From: Zhengella mangrovi
Lineage (GTDB): Bacteria > Pseudomonadota > Alphaproteobacteria > Rhizobiales > Rhizobiaceae
Direction of reading: 5' to 3'
DNA length: 64,000 nt
Assembly (NCBI RefSeq): GCF_002727065.1
Contig: NZ_PDVP01000009.1
Coordinates: forward strand, 124,001 to 188,000
Part shown: in pieces, positions 48,141 through 57,928 of the stretch
Layout of the letters: each line of letters opens with the position of its first letter
Numbering within the stretch: position 1 is the stretch's first letter
Translations under genes and position numbers: made by a program
The notes under the pieces: model-generated
Databases searched by the model: none
What the model was told of the DNA's origin: nothing
The model's input: the letters and a program-made list of their open reading frames with translations, nothing else

Positions 48141-48632
48141 TCAGGCAGAGGCAGCAAGAAGCGGTGAGGGTTCGGGAAGCAGGCCGGCGAGTGCGCGGAT
48201 CCAGGGCGATGCCCCGTCCGGCATGCCGCCCGGCAGGTGGAAGTAGTCGCCGAGCACGGACAGCCGCATGGCGAAGATGCGGCTCTGGCGCTGGGCCTGG
48301 CCATGGAACCGGATGTTCTCCAGCAGGGCGACAGCGCCGTCAGGCATGGCGGCCAGACCGGCCTCGGCCACCGGGCCGACACAGTCCGGCACGAAATGGA
48401 CCGGCATTCCGGCGGCTTCGCCGAGCGGCGCGATCCAGCGGCGCAGCGACAGGGCCGGGTTGATGTCGCCGGCAGGATCCTCGTAGCCGGCAATCACCGC
48501 GACCCGGGCGCCCCGGGCGGCGAGGCCACGAATGGCCGTTGCGCAGACCGCGCCCAGGCCCTGCGACAGGTCGCAGCGTACCAGCACGGTGGCGCCTTCG
48601 AGGTCCGGCGCGATGGCGGGCAGTGCGGTCAC
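48141..48632 (-). CDS. Phosphoglycerate kinase N-domain-like protein, probably catalytically inactive
   Basis: 163-residue protein that aligns along its length with only the N-terminal domain of phosphoglycerate kinase: [13 protein letters not shown] (for K-V-x-R-x-D-x-N-V-P), [19 protein letters not shown] (for the SHLGRP loop), [23 protein letters not shown] and LGDYF. The 3-phosphoglycerate-binding loops are degraded: the Asn-Val-Pro after the Arg-x-Asp is gone, SHLGRP has become AGYEDP and the NDAFGxAHR stretch is lost. The nucleotide domain (about 200 residues) is absent. The frame is intact and overlaps cbbT by 4 bases, so it is translated, not an obvious pseudogene. A binding or regulatory role is possible; true PGK must be elsewhere. 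Confidence 0.75.
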   Translation of the reverse strand: MTALPAIAPDLEGATVLVRCDLSQGLGAVCATAIRGLAARGARVAVIAGYEDPAGDINPALSLRRWIAPLGEAAGMPVHFVPDCVGPVAEAGLAAMPDGAVALLENIRFHGQAQRQSRIFAMRLSVLGDYFHLPGGMPDGASPWIRALAGLLPEPSPLLAASA

Positions 48633-50635
48633 GGACGTGCCCCGGCCATGCGGCAGGCCGCCTCGATGACGGCGTCGTCGGTGATGGCGAAATGGCGGTA
48701 GAGATCGCCGGCGGGCGCCGAGGCGCCGAAACCCGGCATGCCGATGAAATGACCGCGCTCGCCGAGCCAGCGATCCCAGCCCATCCGCGCGGCGGCCTCA
48801 ACGCCGATGCGCGGCGCCATGCCCAGCACCTTGGCGCGATAGTCCTCGTCCTGCTGTTCGAATTTTTCCCAGCAAGGCATGGAGACGACCGCGGCGTGGA
48901 TGCCGTGCTCGGCCAGAAGCCGGTCGGACGCGCGCCGCGCGATCTCCACTTCGGACCCCGTGGCGAGGATGGTCACGTCGCGCGGCTGGCCCGGTTCCAG
49001 AAGCACGTAGGCGCCCCGGGCAGAGCGATTCTCGCGGGTATGCTGGATCCGCAGCATCGGCAGGCCCTGGCGCGACAGCGCGAGGACGGAGGGTGTGGCG
49101 GTTTCAGTGAGGGCGATCTCCCAGCATTCCGCCGTCTCGATGACATCGGCCGGGCGGAAGACGTTCATGTTGGGCGTGGCACGCAGCATGGCGAGATGCT
49201 CGACCGGCTGGTGCGTGGGGCCATCCTCGCCGAGGCCGATGGAATCATGGGTCAGCACGTAGACGACGGGCTGTTCCATGAGGGCGGAAAGGCGCATGGC
49301 GCCGCGGGCGTAATCGGAAAAGACGAGGAAGGTGCCGCCATAGGGGATGAAACCGCCGTGCAACGACAAGCCGTTCATCACCGCGGCCATGGCGTGTTCG
49401 CGGATGCCGTAGTGGATGTAGCGGCCCTTGAACCGGCCGGGCGTGACCGGAGCCAGGTCCTTCGTCTGCGTCAGGTTGGAGCCGGTCAGATCGGCCGAAC
49501 CGCCGATGGTCAGCGGGGTCGTGGCATTGACGACCTCCAGCACCATTTGCGAGGCCTGGCGGGTAGCGGTCTTCGTGCCGGCCGCCTGGTGGTCGCGGCG
49601 GAAGCGCTCCAGCCGGCGGTTGAGCGCGGACGGGAGATGCCGCTGCAGCGTCCGGTCGAAGGCCTTGCGCAGCCGCGCCGCTGCATGGCGCTCCTGCCAC
49701 AGCTTGCGCTCAGCGCGGCCACGCGCGGCGACTGTTTCCCAGGCGGTGCGTACGGTGTCGGGCACGTCGAAGGGGGAAGCGGTCCAGCACAGGTGCAGGC
49801 GCGCGGCAGCCACCTCGTCGGGCCCAAGCGGCGCGCCGTGGGTCTTGTGCGAGCCCTGCATGTTGGGCGCGCCCTTGCCGATGGTGGTGCGGCAGGCGAT
49901 GAGCGAGGGCTTGCCCGTCGTCCGCGCCTTCGCGATGGCGGTCGCGACGGCCTCGGGATCGTGACCGTCAACGCTCTGCACATCCCAGCCGGCGGCCTTG
50001 AAGCGCATGGGCTGGTTCATGGATGTGGCGAGCGAGGTCTTGCCATCGATCGAGATGCCGTTGTCGTCCCACAGGACGATCAGGCGCGAGAGTTTCAGGT
50101 GGCCGGCAAGGTCGATGGCCTCGTGGCTGATGCCCTCCTGCAGGCAGCCGTCGCCGGCAACGACATAGGTGTAGTGGTCGACGAGCTTCTGGCCGAAGCG
50201 GGCTGCCATCATGCGTTCGGCCAGCGCCATGCCGACGGCGGTCGTGATGCCCTGGCCGAGCGGGCCTGTGGTCGTCTCGATGCCCAGCGCGTGCCCGTAT
50301 TCCGGGTGCCCGGCGGTCTTCGCGCCAAGCTGGCGGAAATTCCCCAGTTCAGCCGCCGTCATGTCGGCGAAGCCAAGCAGGTGGTGGACCGCGTAAAGCA
50401 GCATGGAGCCGTGGCCGGCGGACAGGACGAAGCGGTCACGGTCGGGCCAGTCCGGCATGGACGGATCGATCTTCAGGAAGCGGTTGAAGAGAACGGTCAC
50501 GGCGTCGGCCATGCCCATCGGCATGCCGGGGTGGCCGGAATTGGCCTGTTGCACCGCGTCCATGGCCAGCACGCGGACGGCGTTGGCCATGTCGCGTTCG
50601 GTGGCGGTGCTCCTGGTGGTCAGGGTCATGTTCAT
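48629..50635 (-). CDS. cbbT: Transketolase
   Basis: Thiamine-diphosphate enzyme moving two-carbon units among sugar phosphates, 668 residues. ThDP/metal motif [25 protein letters not shown] at the N-terminus, [11 protein letters not shown] and the pyrimidine-domain [15 protein letters not shown] chose the ATG at 50635 (MNMTLTTRS), 17 bases after cbbP; the longer open frame upstream is inside cbbP. It overlaps the next gene as ATGA. Confidence 0.97.
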   Translation of the reverse strand: MNMTLTTRSTATERDMANAVRVLAMDAVQQANSGHPGMPMGMADAVTVLFNRFLKIDPSMPDWPDRDRFVLSAGHGSMLLYAVHHLLGFADMTAAELGNFRQLGAKTAGHPEYGHALGIETTTGPLGQGITTAVGMALAERMMAARFGQKLVDHYTYVVAGDGCLQEGISHEAIDLAGHLKLSRLIVLWDDNGISIDGKTSLATSMNQPMRFKAAGWDVQSVDGHDPEAVATAIAKARTTGKPSLIACRTTIGKGAPNMQGSHKTHGAPLGPDEVAAARLHLCWTASPFDVPDTVRTAWETVAARGRAERKLWQERHAAARLRKAFDRTLQRHLPSALNRRLERFRRDHQAAGTKTATRQASQMVLEVVNATTPLTIGGSADLTGSNLTQTKDLAPVTPGRFKGRYIHYGIREHAMAAVMNGLSLHGGFIPYGGTFLVFSDYARGAMRLSALMEQPVVYVLTHDSIGLGEDGPTHQPVEHLAMLRATPNMNVFRPADVIETAECWEIALTETATPSVLALSRQGLPMLRIQHTRENRSARGAYVLLEPGQPRDVTILATGSEVEIARRASDRLLAEHGIHAAVVSMPCWEKFEQQDEDYRAKVLGMAPRIGVEAAARMGWDRWLGERGHFIGMPGFGASAPAGDLYRHFAITDDAVIEAACRMAGARP

Positions 50636-50652
50636 GGGCGTGACTCCTTGTC

Positions 50653-51522
50653 TCAGGCCATGCGGCGCTTGCGCTCGACCAGCTTGTGGATGAGCGGCGT
50701 GAAGATGAGCTGCATGGCAAGATCGAGCTTGTCGCCGGGCACGACGATGGAATTGGCCCGCGACATGTAGCTGTCGTGCAGCATGGACAGCAGGTAGGGG
50801 AAATCGATGCCGCGCGGGTTGGCGAAGCGGATGACGAGGATCGATTCGGCCGGCGTCGGGATCCAGCGTGCGATGAAGGGGTTGGACGTGTCGACGATCG
50901 GCACGCGCTGGAAGTTGATGTCGGTGTGGGAGAACTGCGGGCAGATGTAGTGCACATAGTCGTGCATGCGCCGCAGGATGGTGTCGGTAACGGCCTCGGT
51001 GGAATAGCCGCGCGCAGCCTTGTCGCGGTGGATCTTCTGGATCCACTCGAGGTTGATGACGGGCACGACGCCGATCTTCAGGTCGCCGTGGCGGGCGAGG
51101 TTCACCTTGTCGGTGACGACGCAGCCGTGCAGGCCCTCGTAGAACAGCACGTCGCTGTCGCCGAACTCCTTCCAGTCGGTGAAAGTGCCGGGCGCCGCGC
51201 CGTAGCGTTCGGCTTCCTCGTCGTCGTGAATGTAGTGGCGGGTGCGCCCCCTGCCCCGGCGGCCGTATTCCTCGAACACGCTTTCCAGGATTTCCAGTTC
51301 GTTGGCTTCCGCCGAGAAATGGGTGAAATCGCGGTTCTCGGCCTTTTCCTCGGCGATGCGCTGCTTCATCGCCTGGCGGTCGTAGCGATGGAAGGCATCG
51401 CCCTCGATGAAGGCGGCGGTGACGCCTTCGCGGGCGAAGATCTTGCCGAAGGTCTCCTTGACGGTGGTGGTGCCGGCGCCGGACGAGCCGGTGATGGAAA
51501 TGATGGGATGCTTGGCGGACAT
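50653..51522 (-). CDS. cbbP: Phosphoribulokinase
   Basis: Phosphorylates ribulose 5-phosphate to the RuBisCO substrate, 289 residues, the bacterial class I type. P-loop GSSGAGTT at residues 12-19, the acidic catalytic region [20 protein letters not shown] and a C-terminal FVVP-like [11 protein letters not shown] segment. Together with RuBisCO it makes the Calvin cycle complete. Second gene of the operon, 10 bases after cbbF. Confidence 0.97.
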   Translation of the reverse strand: MSAKHPIISITGSSGAGTTTVKETFGKIFAREGVTAAFIEGDAFHRYDRQAMKQRIAEEKAENRDFTHFSAEANELEILESVFEEYGRRGRGRTRHYIHDDEEAERYGAAPGTFTDWKEFGDSDVLFYEGLHGCVVTDKVNLARHGDLKIGVVPVINLEWIQKIHRDKAARGYSTEAVTDTILRRMHDYVHYICPQFSHTDINFQRVPIVDTSNPFIARWIPTPAESILVIRFANPRGIDFPYLLSMLHDSYMSRANSIVVPGDKLDLAMQLIFTPLIHKLVERKRRMA

Positions 51523-51532
51523 GGTTGTTTCC

Positions 51533-52582
51533 TCAGACGCGGAACAGGCCGCGGTGGCCGAACAGCGGCGAGCGCTCGGAGATCATGGCGGGATCGACGT
51601 GGTAGCGGGCGATGCGCTCCACCTCGCCGGCGGACCCGAAGACGAGCGGTGTGCGCTGGTGCAGGCTCATGGGCACGAGGTCGAGGATGCGGTTGACGGT
51701 GTCGGTCGCCTTGCCGCCCGCCTGCTCGACCAGGAAGGCAATCGGGTTGGCCTCGTAGACCAGGCGCAGGCGCCCGGCGGAATAGCCGCGCCGGCGGTCT
51801 CCGGGGTAGAGAAACACGCCGCCACGCACTAGGATGCGGTAGGTCTCGGCCACCAGCGAGGCGATCCAGCGCATGTTGAAATCGCGCTCGCGCGGGCCCT
51901 CGGCTCCGGCCAGGCAATCGTCCACGTAGAGACGGACGGCGTCTTCCCAGTGGCGGTAGTTGGACGCGTTGATGGCGAATTCGCCGGTCTTGCCGGCGAT
52001 GGACACCGCGCTGTAGGCCTCGACGAAATCGCCCAGCTTCGGGGAATGGACGAAGATGCGGGTGCCCGATCCGACAGTGAGCGCCAGCGCCAGTTGCGGG
52101 CCGTAAATGAAGAAGCCGGCGGCAAGCTGCTTGTGGCCGGGCTGAAGGAAGGAGGCTTCCGGCGCGGTGCGGGCATCGCCCTCGACCGGCATGATGGAAA
52201 AGATCGTGCCGATGGAGACATTGGTCTCGATGTTGGACGACCCGTCCAGCGGATCGATGGCCAGGGCCAGGGGCTTGTCCGGGTCGAGCAGGATCGGGAA
52301 GTTGTTCTCCTCCGAACCATAGAGCGCGATGGCCTCCTTGCGGGCGGCATCGAGGAACATGCCGTCGGCGACCACGTCGAGGTCCTTCTGGGTGTCGCCG
52401 TCGGCGTTGATCTCGCCACGCGAAGCGGCGAAGCCCTTGATCAGGGTGCCCTGCTTGATGAGCTTGCGCACATCGACGGCCTTGGCCGCCAGCCCCATGA
52501 TGGCGCCACCGATTTCGGCGGCGTGGGGCGTCTGCGCGAAACCGCCCGATCGCAGGAATGCATGCAGTGTCTGTCCGGCCAT
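51533..52582 (-). CDS. cbbF: Fructose-1,6-bisphosphatase class I
   Basis: Dephosphorylates fructose (and probably sedoheptulose) bisphosphate, 349 residues. The metal motif LDPDKPLALAIDPLDGSSNIETN contains the catalytic acidic residues, and GGVFLYPGD and LVYEANPIAFLVEQAGG are typical. I chose the ATG at 52582 because GGAGGAG lies just upstream; an ATG 27 bases earlier is less likely. First gene of the operon, divergent from cbbR. Confidence 0.96.
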   Translation of the reverse strand: MAGQTLHAFLRSGGFAQTPHAAEIGGAIMGLAAKAVDVRKLIKQGTLIKGFAASRGEINADGDTQKDLDVVADGMFLDAARKEAIALYGSEENNFPILLDPDKPLALAIDPLDGSSNIETNVSIGTIFSIMPVEGDARTAPEASFLQPGHKQLAAGFFIYGPQLALALTVGSGTRIFVHSPKLGDFVEAYSAVSIAGKTGEFAINASNYRHWEDAVRLYVDDCLAGAEGPRERDFNMRWIASLVAETYRILVRGGVFLYPGDRRRGYSAGRLRLVYEANPIAFLVEQAGGKATDTVNRILDLVPMSLHQRTPLVFGSAGEVERIARYHVDPAMISERSPLFGHRGLFRV

Positions 52583-52599
52583 GGCTGTCTCCTCCATGA

Positions 52600-52673
52600 C
52601 CCAATTCATGCAGTCTCTTGAATGTTTGTAAATTTTATAGTTTTATAATCTACGCTAAATTTTTTTTATCAAA
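52600..52673. promoter_or_regulatory. cbbR-cbbF divergent control region
   Basis: The space between the two genes contains an extremely AT-rich block (about 52621-52670) in otherwise GC-rich DNA. It carries a direct repeat TTTTATA (52633-52639, 52641-52647) and an interrupted inverted repeat TTTA-N10-TAAA (52642-52659), which fits the loose T-N11-A pattern of LysR-type sites. It is the likely CbbR operator and holds both promoters. Confidence 0.65.
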
Positions 52674-52676
52674 GTG

Positions 52677-53618
52677 ATGATCAACGCCTCGATCCGACAG
52701 TTGCGCACCCTTCTCGCGATCCGCCAGCACGGCAAGATCTCCTCTGCGGCCAATGCGCTGGGGCTGACATCGCCCGCCGTGACCATCCAGTTGCGTCAAC
52801 TGGAGGAAGAACTCGGCACGCAACTGTTCATCCGCACGCGCACCGGCGCCATCGCCACGGAGACAGGGCTGATCGCGCTCGAGACGGCGCAGAAGATGCT
52901 GGACGAGCTGAACGCGCTGGAAGAGCGGCTGAAACAGCGCCAGGGGCTGATGGCAGGCCGGGTCCGGCTCGGCGCGGTTTCCACGGGCAAGTACTTCGCA
53001 CCGCGCGTCATCGCCGCCTTCAGTGCCGCCCATCCGGGCATCGAGATCGCGCTGACCACGGCCAACCGCTCCGATATCATCGCCATGCTGGAGCGGCACG
53101 AGATCGACATGGCGCTGATGGGCCGCCCTCCGCGCCATTTCGGCGTCCGGGCGACGCTGTTCGGCGATCATCCACTGGTCTTCATCGCCCATCCCGGACA
53201 CCCGCTGGCCGGACGGCGCGACATCCTGCGCAGCGAACTGACGCGGCAGAAATTCATCGTTCGCGAACCCGGGTCCGGCACGCGGGCCTCGTTCGAATTC
53301 TTCATGGCCGACACGGGCGACGACACCGCCATGACCATGACGGAGATGGATTCCAACGAAACCATCAAGCAGGCGGTGATGGCCGGTCTCGGCATCGCCT
53401 TCATCTCCGGCCACACGATCGAGCAGGAAATCCGCGCCGGCACGCTCGCCATTCTCGACGTGGAAGACACGCCGATCCGCCGGCAATGGTTCTCGGTGCG
53501 CCATTCCGACCGCAGCCCGACGCCGGCCATGCTGGCGCTCGACGACTTCCTGCGCCGGAAAGGCCCGGAAATCCTGCCGCTGCTGAAAAAAACCTACCCG
53601 GCGGCCTCGCTGGCTTGA
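52677..53618 (+). CDS. cbbR: LysR-type regulator of the Calvin operon
   Basis: 313-residue LysR-family activator. N-terminal helix-turn-helix at about residues 5-62 (TLLAIRQHGKISSAANALGLTSPAVTIQLRQLE) and a two-lobed effector domain (about 90-300). CbbR proteins respond to metabolites such as RuBP or NADPH and activate the divergent cbb operon. An ATG at 52677 and a GTG one codon earlier are both possible; no clear Shine-Dalgarno is seen. Position next to cbbF is canonical. Confidence 0.94.
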   Translation: MINASIRQLRTLLAIRQHGKISSAANALGLTSPAVTIQLRQLEEELGTQLFIRTRTGAIATETGLIALETAQKMLDELNALEERLKQRQGLMAGRVRLGAVSTGKYFAPRVIAAFSAAHPGIEIALTTANRSDIIAMLERHEIDMALMGRPPRHFGVRATLFGDHPLVFIAHPGHPLAGRRDILRSELTRQKFIVREPGSGTRASFEFFMADTGDDTAMTMTEMDSNETIKQAVMAGLGIAFISGHTIEQEIRAGTLAILDVEDTPIRRQWFSVRHSDRSPTPAMLALDDFLRRKGPEILPLLKKTYPAASLA

Positions 53619-53711
53619 TCTGTGTCGTTGACCGGCCGCCGCGACCCGTCACAAAAGTGTCGCAACCGGTGTCCTATCGAGGACACAACACACTCAGACG
53701 CGGGGGACAGG

Positions 53712-54635
53712 ATGGTGGACGACAAGGATCTGGACAACGGCGCAAAGGACTGGCTGGAAGCCGAGCTGGAAGACACGCTGGACGAGGACTACGAGCTCGA
53801 GTTCGAGGACGCGGTCCTGTCACTGGAGATCAAGAAGATCTACCAGAGGGCCCACGGCAAAACACTGGCCCGGAGGGAGTATTTCCGGGCGCTGCTCCGT
53901 CTCCAGGCCGAGCTGATCAAGCTGCAGGACTGGGTGGTGCACACGCGCCAGAAAGTCGTCGTCATCTTCGAAGGCCGCGACTCGGCCGGCAAGGGCGGCG
54001 TCATCAAGCGCATCACGCAACGGCTCAACCCGCGCGTCGTGCGCACCGTCGCCCTGCCCGCGCCGTCCGACCGCGAAAAGACGCAGTGGTACTTCCAGCG
54101 CTACGTGCCGCACCTTCCGGCCGGCGGCGAGATCGTGCTGTTCGACCGGTCCTGGTACAACCGCGCGGGCGTGGAGCGGGTGATGGGCTTTGCCAACCCC
54201 GACCAGGTGGAACAGTTCTTCCAGGACGTGCCCGAATTCGAGAAGATGCTGGCGCGCGACAATATCAAGCTGGTCAAGTACTGGTTCTCGATCACCGACG
54301 AGGAACAGCAGATGCGATTCCTCATCCGCATCCACGATCCGCTGAAACAGTGGAAGCTCTCGCCCATGGACCTGCAATCGCGGGTGCGCTGGGAGCAGTA
54401 CACCAAGGCGAAGGAGGAGATGTTCGCGCGGACGAACATTCCCGAGGCGCCGTGGTACATCGTGGAAGGCAATGACAAGAAGCGGGCGCGCCTTAACTGC
54501 ATCGACCACCTGCTGTCGCTGTTCCCCTATGCCGAAGTGCCGAGCGAGGACATCAACCTGCCGGACCGGGTGTTCAATCCCGACTACGAGCGGGCGGTCC
54601 TGCCGCGCGATCTCTACGTGCCACAGAAATATTGA
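53712..54635 (+). CDS. ppk2: Polyphosphate kinase 2 (PPK2)
   Basis: Transfers phosphate between polyphosphate and nucleotides, 307 residues, P-loop kinase fold. Acidic N-terminal stretch (1-45), Walker A GRDSAGKGG at residues 88-96, the lid region, and Walker B FDRSWYNRAG from residue 144. One PPK2 domain, so class I (favouring NTP from NDP) by size. The ATG at 53712 follows a G-rich ribosome site; an upstream GTG is not supported. It sits between cbbR and the molybdoenzyme operon on the plus strand, 94 bases after cbbR, possibly cotranscribed. Confidence 0.93.
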   Translation: MVDDKDLDNGAKDWLEAELEDTLDEDYELEFEDAVLSLEIKKIYQRAHGKTLARREYFRALLRLQAELIKLQDWVVHTRQKVVVIFEGRDSAGKGGVIKRITQRLNPRVVRTVALPAPSDREKTQWYFQRYVPHLPAGGEIVLFDRSWYNRAGVERVMGFANPDQVEQFFQDVPEFEKMLARDNIKLVKYWFSITDEEQQMRFLIRIHDPLKQWKLSPMDLQSRVRWEQYTKAKEEMFARTNIPEAPWYIVEGNDKKRARLNCIDHLLSLFPYAEVPSEDINLPDRVFNPDYERAVLPRDLYVPQKY

Positions 54636-54671
54636 TCCGGACTGGCGACGGGTGACATCCTTGGCGGCGGA

Positions 54672-56048
54672 TCACGCCTCGCCCTTCAGGCGGGCGAGAA
54701 TCCGGTAGACGTTCCGCTCGCTGATGCCCAGCCGCTCGGCCAGTTCGTTGCGATTGCCGCCGTGCCGGTCGATCAGCTTCTCGACATAGGCATCGCGCAA
54801 TTCGTCGAGCGTCGATTCACTGTCGAAGTTCAGCGAGATCGCGTCCGTGCCATCGTCGCCGTTCTGGGGCAGCGAGATGTGGTCGGCGAGAATCCGCGCG
54901 CTGCGCCCGGACACCAGGAAGGCCCGTTCGACGACGTTGCGCAATTCGCGGATGTTGCCCGGCCAGCCATAGCGGGTGAGCGCCTTGACGGCCGAGGGGG
55001 CGAACTGCTTGTCGATATTGCGGGAGAACTTCCGGTTGGCCAGGAAAAACTCGGCCAGCGCGGGGATGTCCTCGCGGCGTTCGCGCAGCGGCGGCACGTG
55101 AACCTCGAAAGGCGACAGCCGGTAATAGAGGTCGTTGCGGAACTCCTGGCCGCTGGCCATGGCGCGCAGGTCGCGGTTGGTGGCGGCCACGAAGCGCACG
55201 TCGGATTCCAGGTCGCGCGTGCCGCCGAGGCGGCGGAACCGGCCGGTCTCCAACACCCGCAGCAGCTTGGCCTGGATGGTCGGGCTGATCTCGCCGATCT
55301 CGTCGAGGAACACCGTGCCGCCATCGGCGATCTCTATCAGGCCCTCCTTGCGCCTGTCGGCACCGGTGAAGGCCCCGCGTTCATGACCAAACAGCTCGGA
55401 TTCGAACAGCGTTTCCTGCAGCGAGGCGCAATCGATGGCGACGAAATGCTGCTTGGCACGGGGTGAATTGGCATGAACCGCCTGGGCCACGAGTTCCTTG
55501 CCGACACCGCTCTCGCCGAGAACCAGCACCGTGGTATCCGCCTCGGCGACGATGGATATCATGCGCCGGACCTCGTTGATCGCCGGGCTTTCGCCGATGA
55601 TATGGGGACCGGCCGCGGATTTGCTGGCACGCGACTGCCAGTAGTCGGCTTTTCGTTGCAGTTCGAGGGTCCTGAGAACCCGCTTGACGGCCAGGTCGAG
55701 GCTCTGCGGGGAAACCGGCTTGACCAGGTATTCCGATGCCCCGGCCTTCACCGCCTCCACCGCCTGGGCAATCGAGCCATAGGCCGTCAGGATGATGACC
55801 GGCCATTGCTCGGCCAGTTCGGGCAGGAATTCCAGGCCGTTCATGTCCGGCAGGCGCATGTCGAGGACGATCAGCGCGGGATCGAACCCGGGAAGCGCGG
55901 CGAGCGCATCGGCCCGGGACGTGACGCCCCTGGCGGTGTAGCCGAGGCGGGTCAACTGGTCGACGAGGAGCCGGTTGAGCGTGTTGTCATCCTCGATGAC
56001 CAGGACGCGCTCCGGGCGGCGTGGCGAAGCATCCGAAGTCCTGGCCAT
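54672..56048 (-). CDS. NtrC-family sigma-54-dependent response regulator
   Basis: 458-residue transcription activator. Receiver domain with phospho-acceptor D63 (IVLDMRLPD) and Lys-Pro at 110-111; AAA+ domain with Walker A GESGVGKE at 178-185 and an intact GAFTGA loop at 225-230 that contacts sigma-54; C-terminal Fis-type helix-turn-helix (GGNRNELAERLGISERNVYRIL). Its ATG overlaps the kinase stop codon, so they form a two-component pair. It is the last gene of the molybdoenzyme operon. No -24/-12 site for the operon is visible because its promoter lies beyond the window. Confidence 0.95.
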   Translation of the reverse strand: MARTSDASPRRPERVLVIEDDNTLNRLLVDQLTRLGYTARGVTSRADALAALPGFDPALIVLDMRLPDMNGLEFLPELAEQWPVIILTAYGSIAQAVEAVKAGASEYLVKPVSPQSLDLAVKRVLRTLELQRKADYWQSRASKSAAGPHIIGESPAINEVRRMISIVAEADTTVLVLGESGVGKELVAQAVHANSPRAKQHFVAIDCASLQETLFESELFGHERGAFTGADRRKEGLIEIADGGTVFLDEIGEISPTIQAKLLRVLETGRFRRLGGTRDLESDVRFVAATNRDLRAMASGQEFRNDLYYRLSPFEVHVPPLRERREDIPALAEFFLANRKFSRNIDKQFAPSAVKALTRYGWPGNIRELRNVVERAFLVSGRSARILADHISLPQNGDDGTDAISLNFDSESTLDELRDAYVEKLIDRHGGNRNELAERLGISERNVYRILARLKGEA

Positions 56049-57928
56049 CAGGCCTCCCCTGCGTCTGCGGCGGGCAGGCGGACGGTGAACTCCGTGCCCT
56101 CGCCCGGCGTGCTGGCGACCCCGATCGTTCCGCGATAGCGCTCGACGATCGCCTTGCAGATGGACAGGCCGAGACCGCGCCCGGTCGACCCGTCCGCCCG
56201 CCGCGTCCAGAAGGGAAGGAAGATCCGGTCGAGATCTTCGGCGGGAATGCCTGTTCCGGTGTCGGCGAAGCGGAGGACGACGCTAGCACCGGCGCGCCTG
56301 CCGTCAATCCCGAAATGTCCGCCACCCGGCATGGCATGGATGGAATTCTGGGCCAGGTTGACGGCGATCATGCGCAGGTCGCTGTCGGACGCCAGCACGC
56401 GCAGCCCGTCCTCGATGTCGAGGTCGCAGCGGATCGCCGCCTGCTCGAACTGGAACGCGAGAAGCGACATCACTTCCGGCAGGGTCCGCTCCAGCGCGAC
56501 GAGCTCGGCATCGCGGGGCGGCTCGCTCAGGCGCATCAGCCCCTCGGTCACGCTCAGGCACTTGCCTATCTCCGTCCTCGCGATCTCGATGTAGTCCATG
56601 TGGGTTCGCGGCACACTGCCATCCACCAGCGACTCCCGGATCGCCGACAGGGCGAGTTCGATGGAGGACAGCGGGTTGTGGATCTCGTGGGCGACGCCCG
56701 TTGCCAGCAGGCCGATCTCGGACAGGCGGTGCTTCTGCGACAGGTCCACGGCCTGGGACAGGTCGCGGATGGATTCGACGACGCAATGGGTCATGCCCTG
56801 TTGCAGCGGCACGTCAGCGCGGGCCGCCGAGACCTCGACAAAGAGCTGGGCGCCGTCGCGCGCCCGGTGCGCATCGGTGAACTTGACCGTGCGGCGGGAG
56901 GCGTCGCGCAGCGCCACGACCGGGCAGGTCGTCAGCGTCTGCGGACAGGGTTCCTGGCGGCCATGGCTTGAGCGATAGCAACGCTCTCCGATAACGCGGC
57001 TCTTCGGCTGGCCGACCTGGCGGCAGTAGGCGTCATTGGCCCTGACGATGGTGAAGGCGTCATCGATGACACGCACCCCGTCGGGGATCGAATCGATGAT
57101 GGCCTGGAGGGCCCGCTCGGCGGTCGCGACATGGTCGAGCATGGTCTCGATGCGACTGGCCATCTGGTTAAAGGTGGCGGCGCAGGTGCCGATCTCGTCG
57201 TTGCCCTGCACGGGCGCGCGGGCACCCAGAACGCCGGCTGCCAGATCCTGGCTGGCACAGCGCAGTTGCGATATCCGTCCGAGGACCAGACGATCCATGG
57301 CAATCCAGATGCCGATGCCGCTTGCCAGGATGACCAGCAGGCCGCTGAAGCCGAGCAGCCCGGCGGTGCGCAGGGCGTTGCGCCGGATGCCGGCCGCGTC
57401 ATAATCGACGACGAGCAGGCCGTTGACCGGATTCTCGGCCGCGGTGCCATGGCATTCCTTGCAGGCGGGCTTGTTGGCGACCGGGTTGACCGAACGCAGC
57501 CAGTCGCTGCCATCCGCCCCGGTAACGAAGGCGGTTTCCGGCCGCCGGTTCTCCAGCGCCGTGGCGATCTGCCTGTCTCTCACGATCTGGCCGAGTTCGG
57601 CCTTGCGGGAGGAAAACCGGACCTCGCCCTTCGGATCGAGGATCATCACCGCTGCAATGCCGTCCTGCTCGCCGAGGCGATCGACGACCTGGCGCAGGCC
57701 GGGAATGTCGCGCTTGAGCATGGCGTTTTCCAGCGTCGCCTGGAGCAGGTGGTTGACCTCGAGCGATGCGCGCGCGTGATCCTCGATCAACTGGCCGCGA
57801 TAGATGACGATGACCAGCGCGAGGAAGCAGAGCGACACGGTCGACAGGACGGCGACCAGTACCAGCAGCAGGCGGCGGCCGAGGCGCGCGTTCACGTAGC
57901 CACGCACGGCGGCGAGAGCGCCGGTCAT
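56048..57928 (-). CDS. Sensor histidine kinase with periplasmic c-type haem motif
   Basis: 626-residue membrane kinase. Membrane helices at about 20-43 and 190-211 enclose a periplasmic sensor domain that carries CKECH at residues 156-160, a c-type haem attachment motif. Then HAMP (about 211-265), a PAS domain with three cysteines (C317, C328, C335), the phospho-acceptor H414 in AHEIHNPL, and N, G1 and G2 boxes (QNSIHAM, DTGTGIP, GRGLGL). The start at 57928 overlaps the ferredoxin stop as ATGA; the earlier open frame is inside that gene. It would sense redox state or a haem ligand. Confidence 0.93.
   Translation of the reverse strand: MTGALAAVRGYVNARLGRRLLLVLVAVLSTVSLCFLALVIVIYRGQLIEDHARASLEVNHLLQATLENAMLKRDIPGLRQVVDRLGEQDGIAAVMILDPKGEVRFSSRKAELGQIVRDRQIATALENRRPETAFVTGADGSDWLRSVNPVANKPACKECHGTAAENPVNGLLVVDYDAAGIRRNALRTAGLLGFSGLLVILASGIGIWIAMDRLVLGRISQLRCASQDLAAGVLGARAPVQGNDEIGTCAATFNQMASRIETMLDHVATAERALQAIIDSIPDGVRVIDDAFTIVRANDAYCRQVGQPKSRVIGERCYRSSHGRQEPCPQTLTTCPVVALRDASRRTVKFTDAHRARDGAQLFVEVSAARADVPLQQGMTHCVVESIRDLSQAVDLSQKHRLSEIGLLATGVAHEIHNPLSSIELALSAIRESLVDGSVPRTHMDYIEIARTEIGKCLSVTEGLMRLSEPPRDAELVALERTLPEVMSLLAFQFEQAAIRCDLDIEDGLRVLASDSDLRMIAVNLAQNSIHAMPGGGHFGIDGRRAGASVVLRFADTGTGIPAEDLDRIFLPFWTRRADGSTGRGLGLSICKAIVERYRGTIGVASTPGEGTEFTVRLPAADAGEA

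Noticed and set aside
48141-48632. Calling this gene a functional phosphoglycerate kinase (cbbK)
   Set aside because: It lacks the nucleotide domain and the substrate-binding loops, so enzyme function is not supportable.
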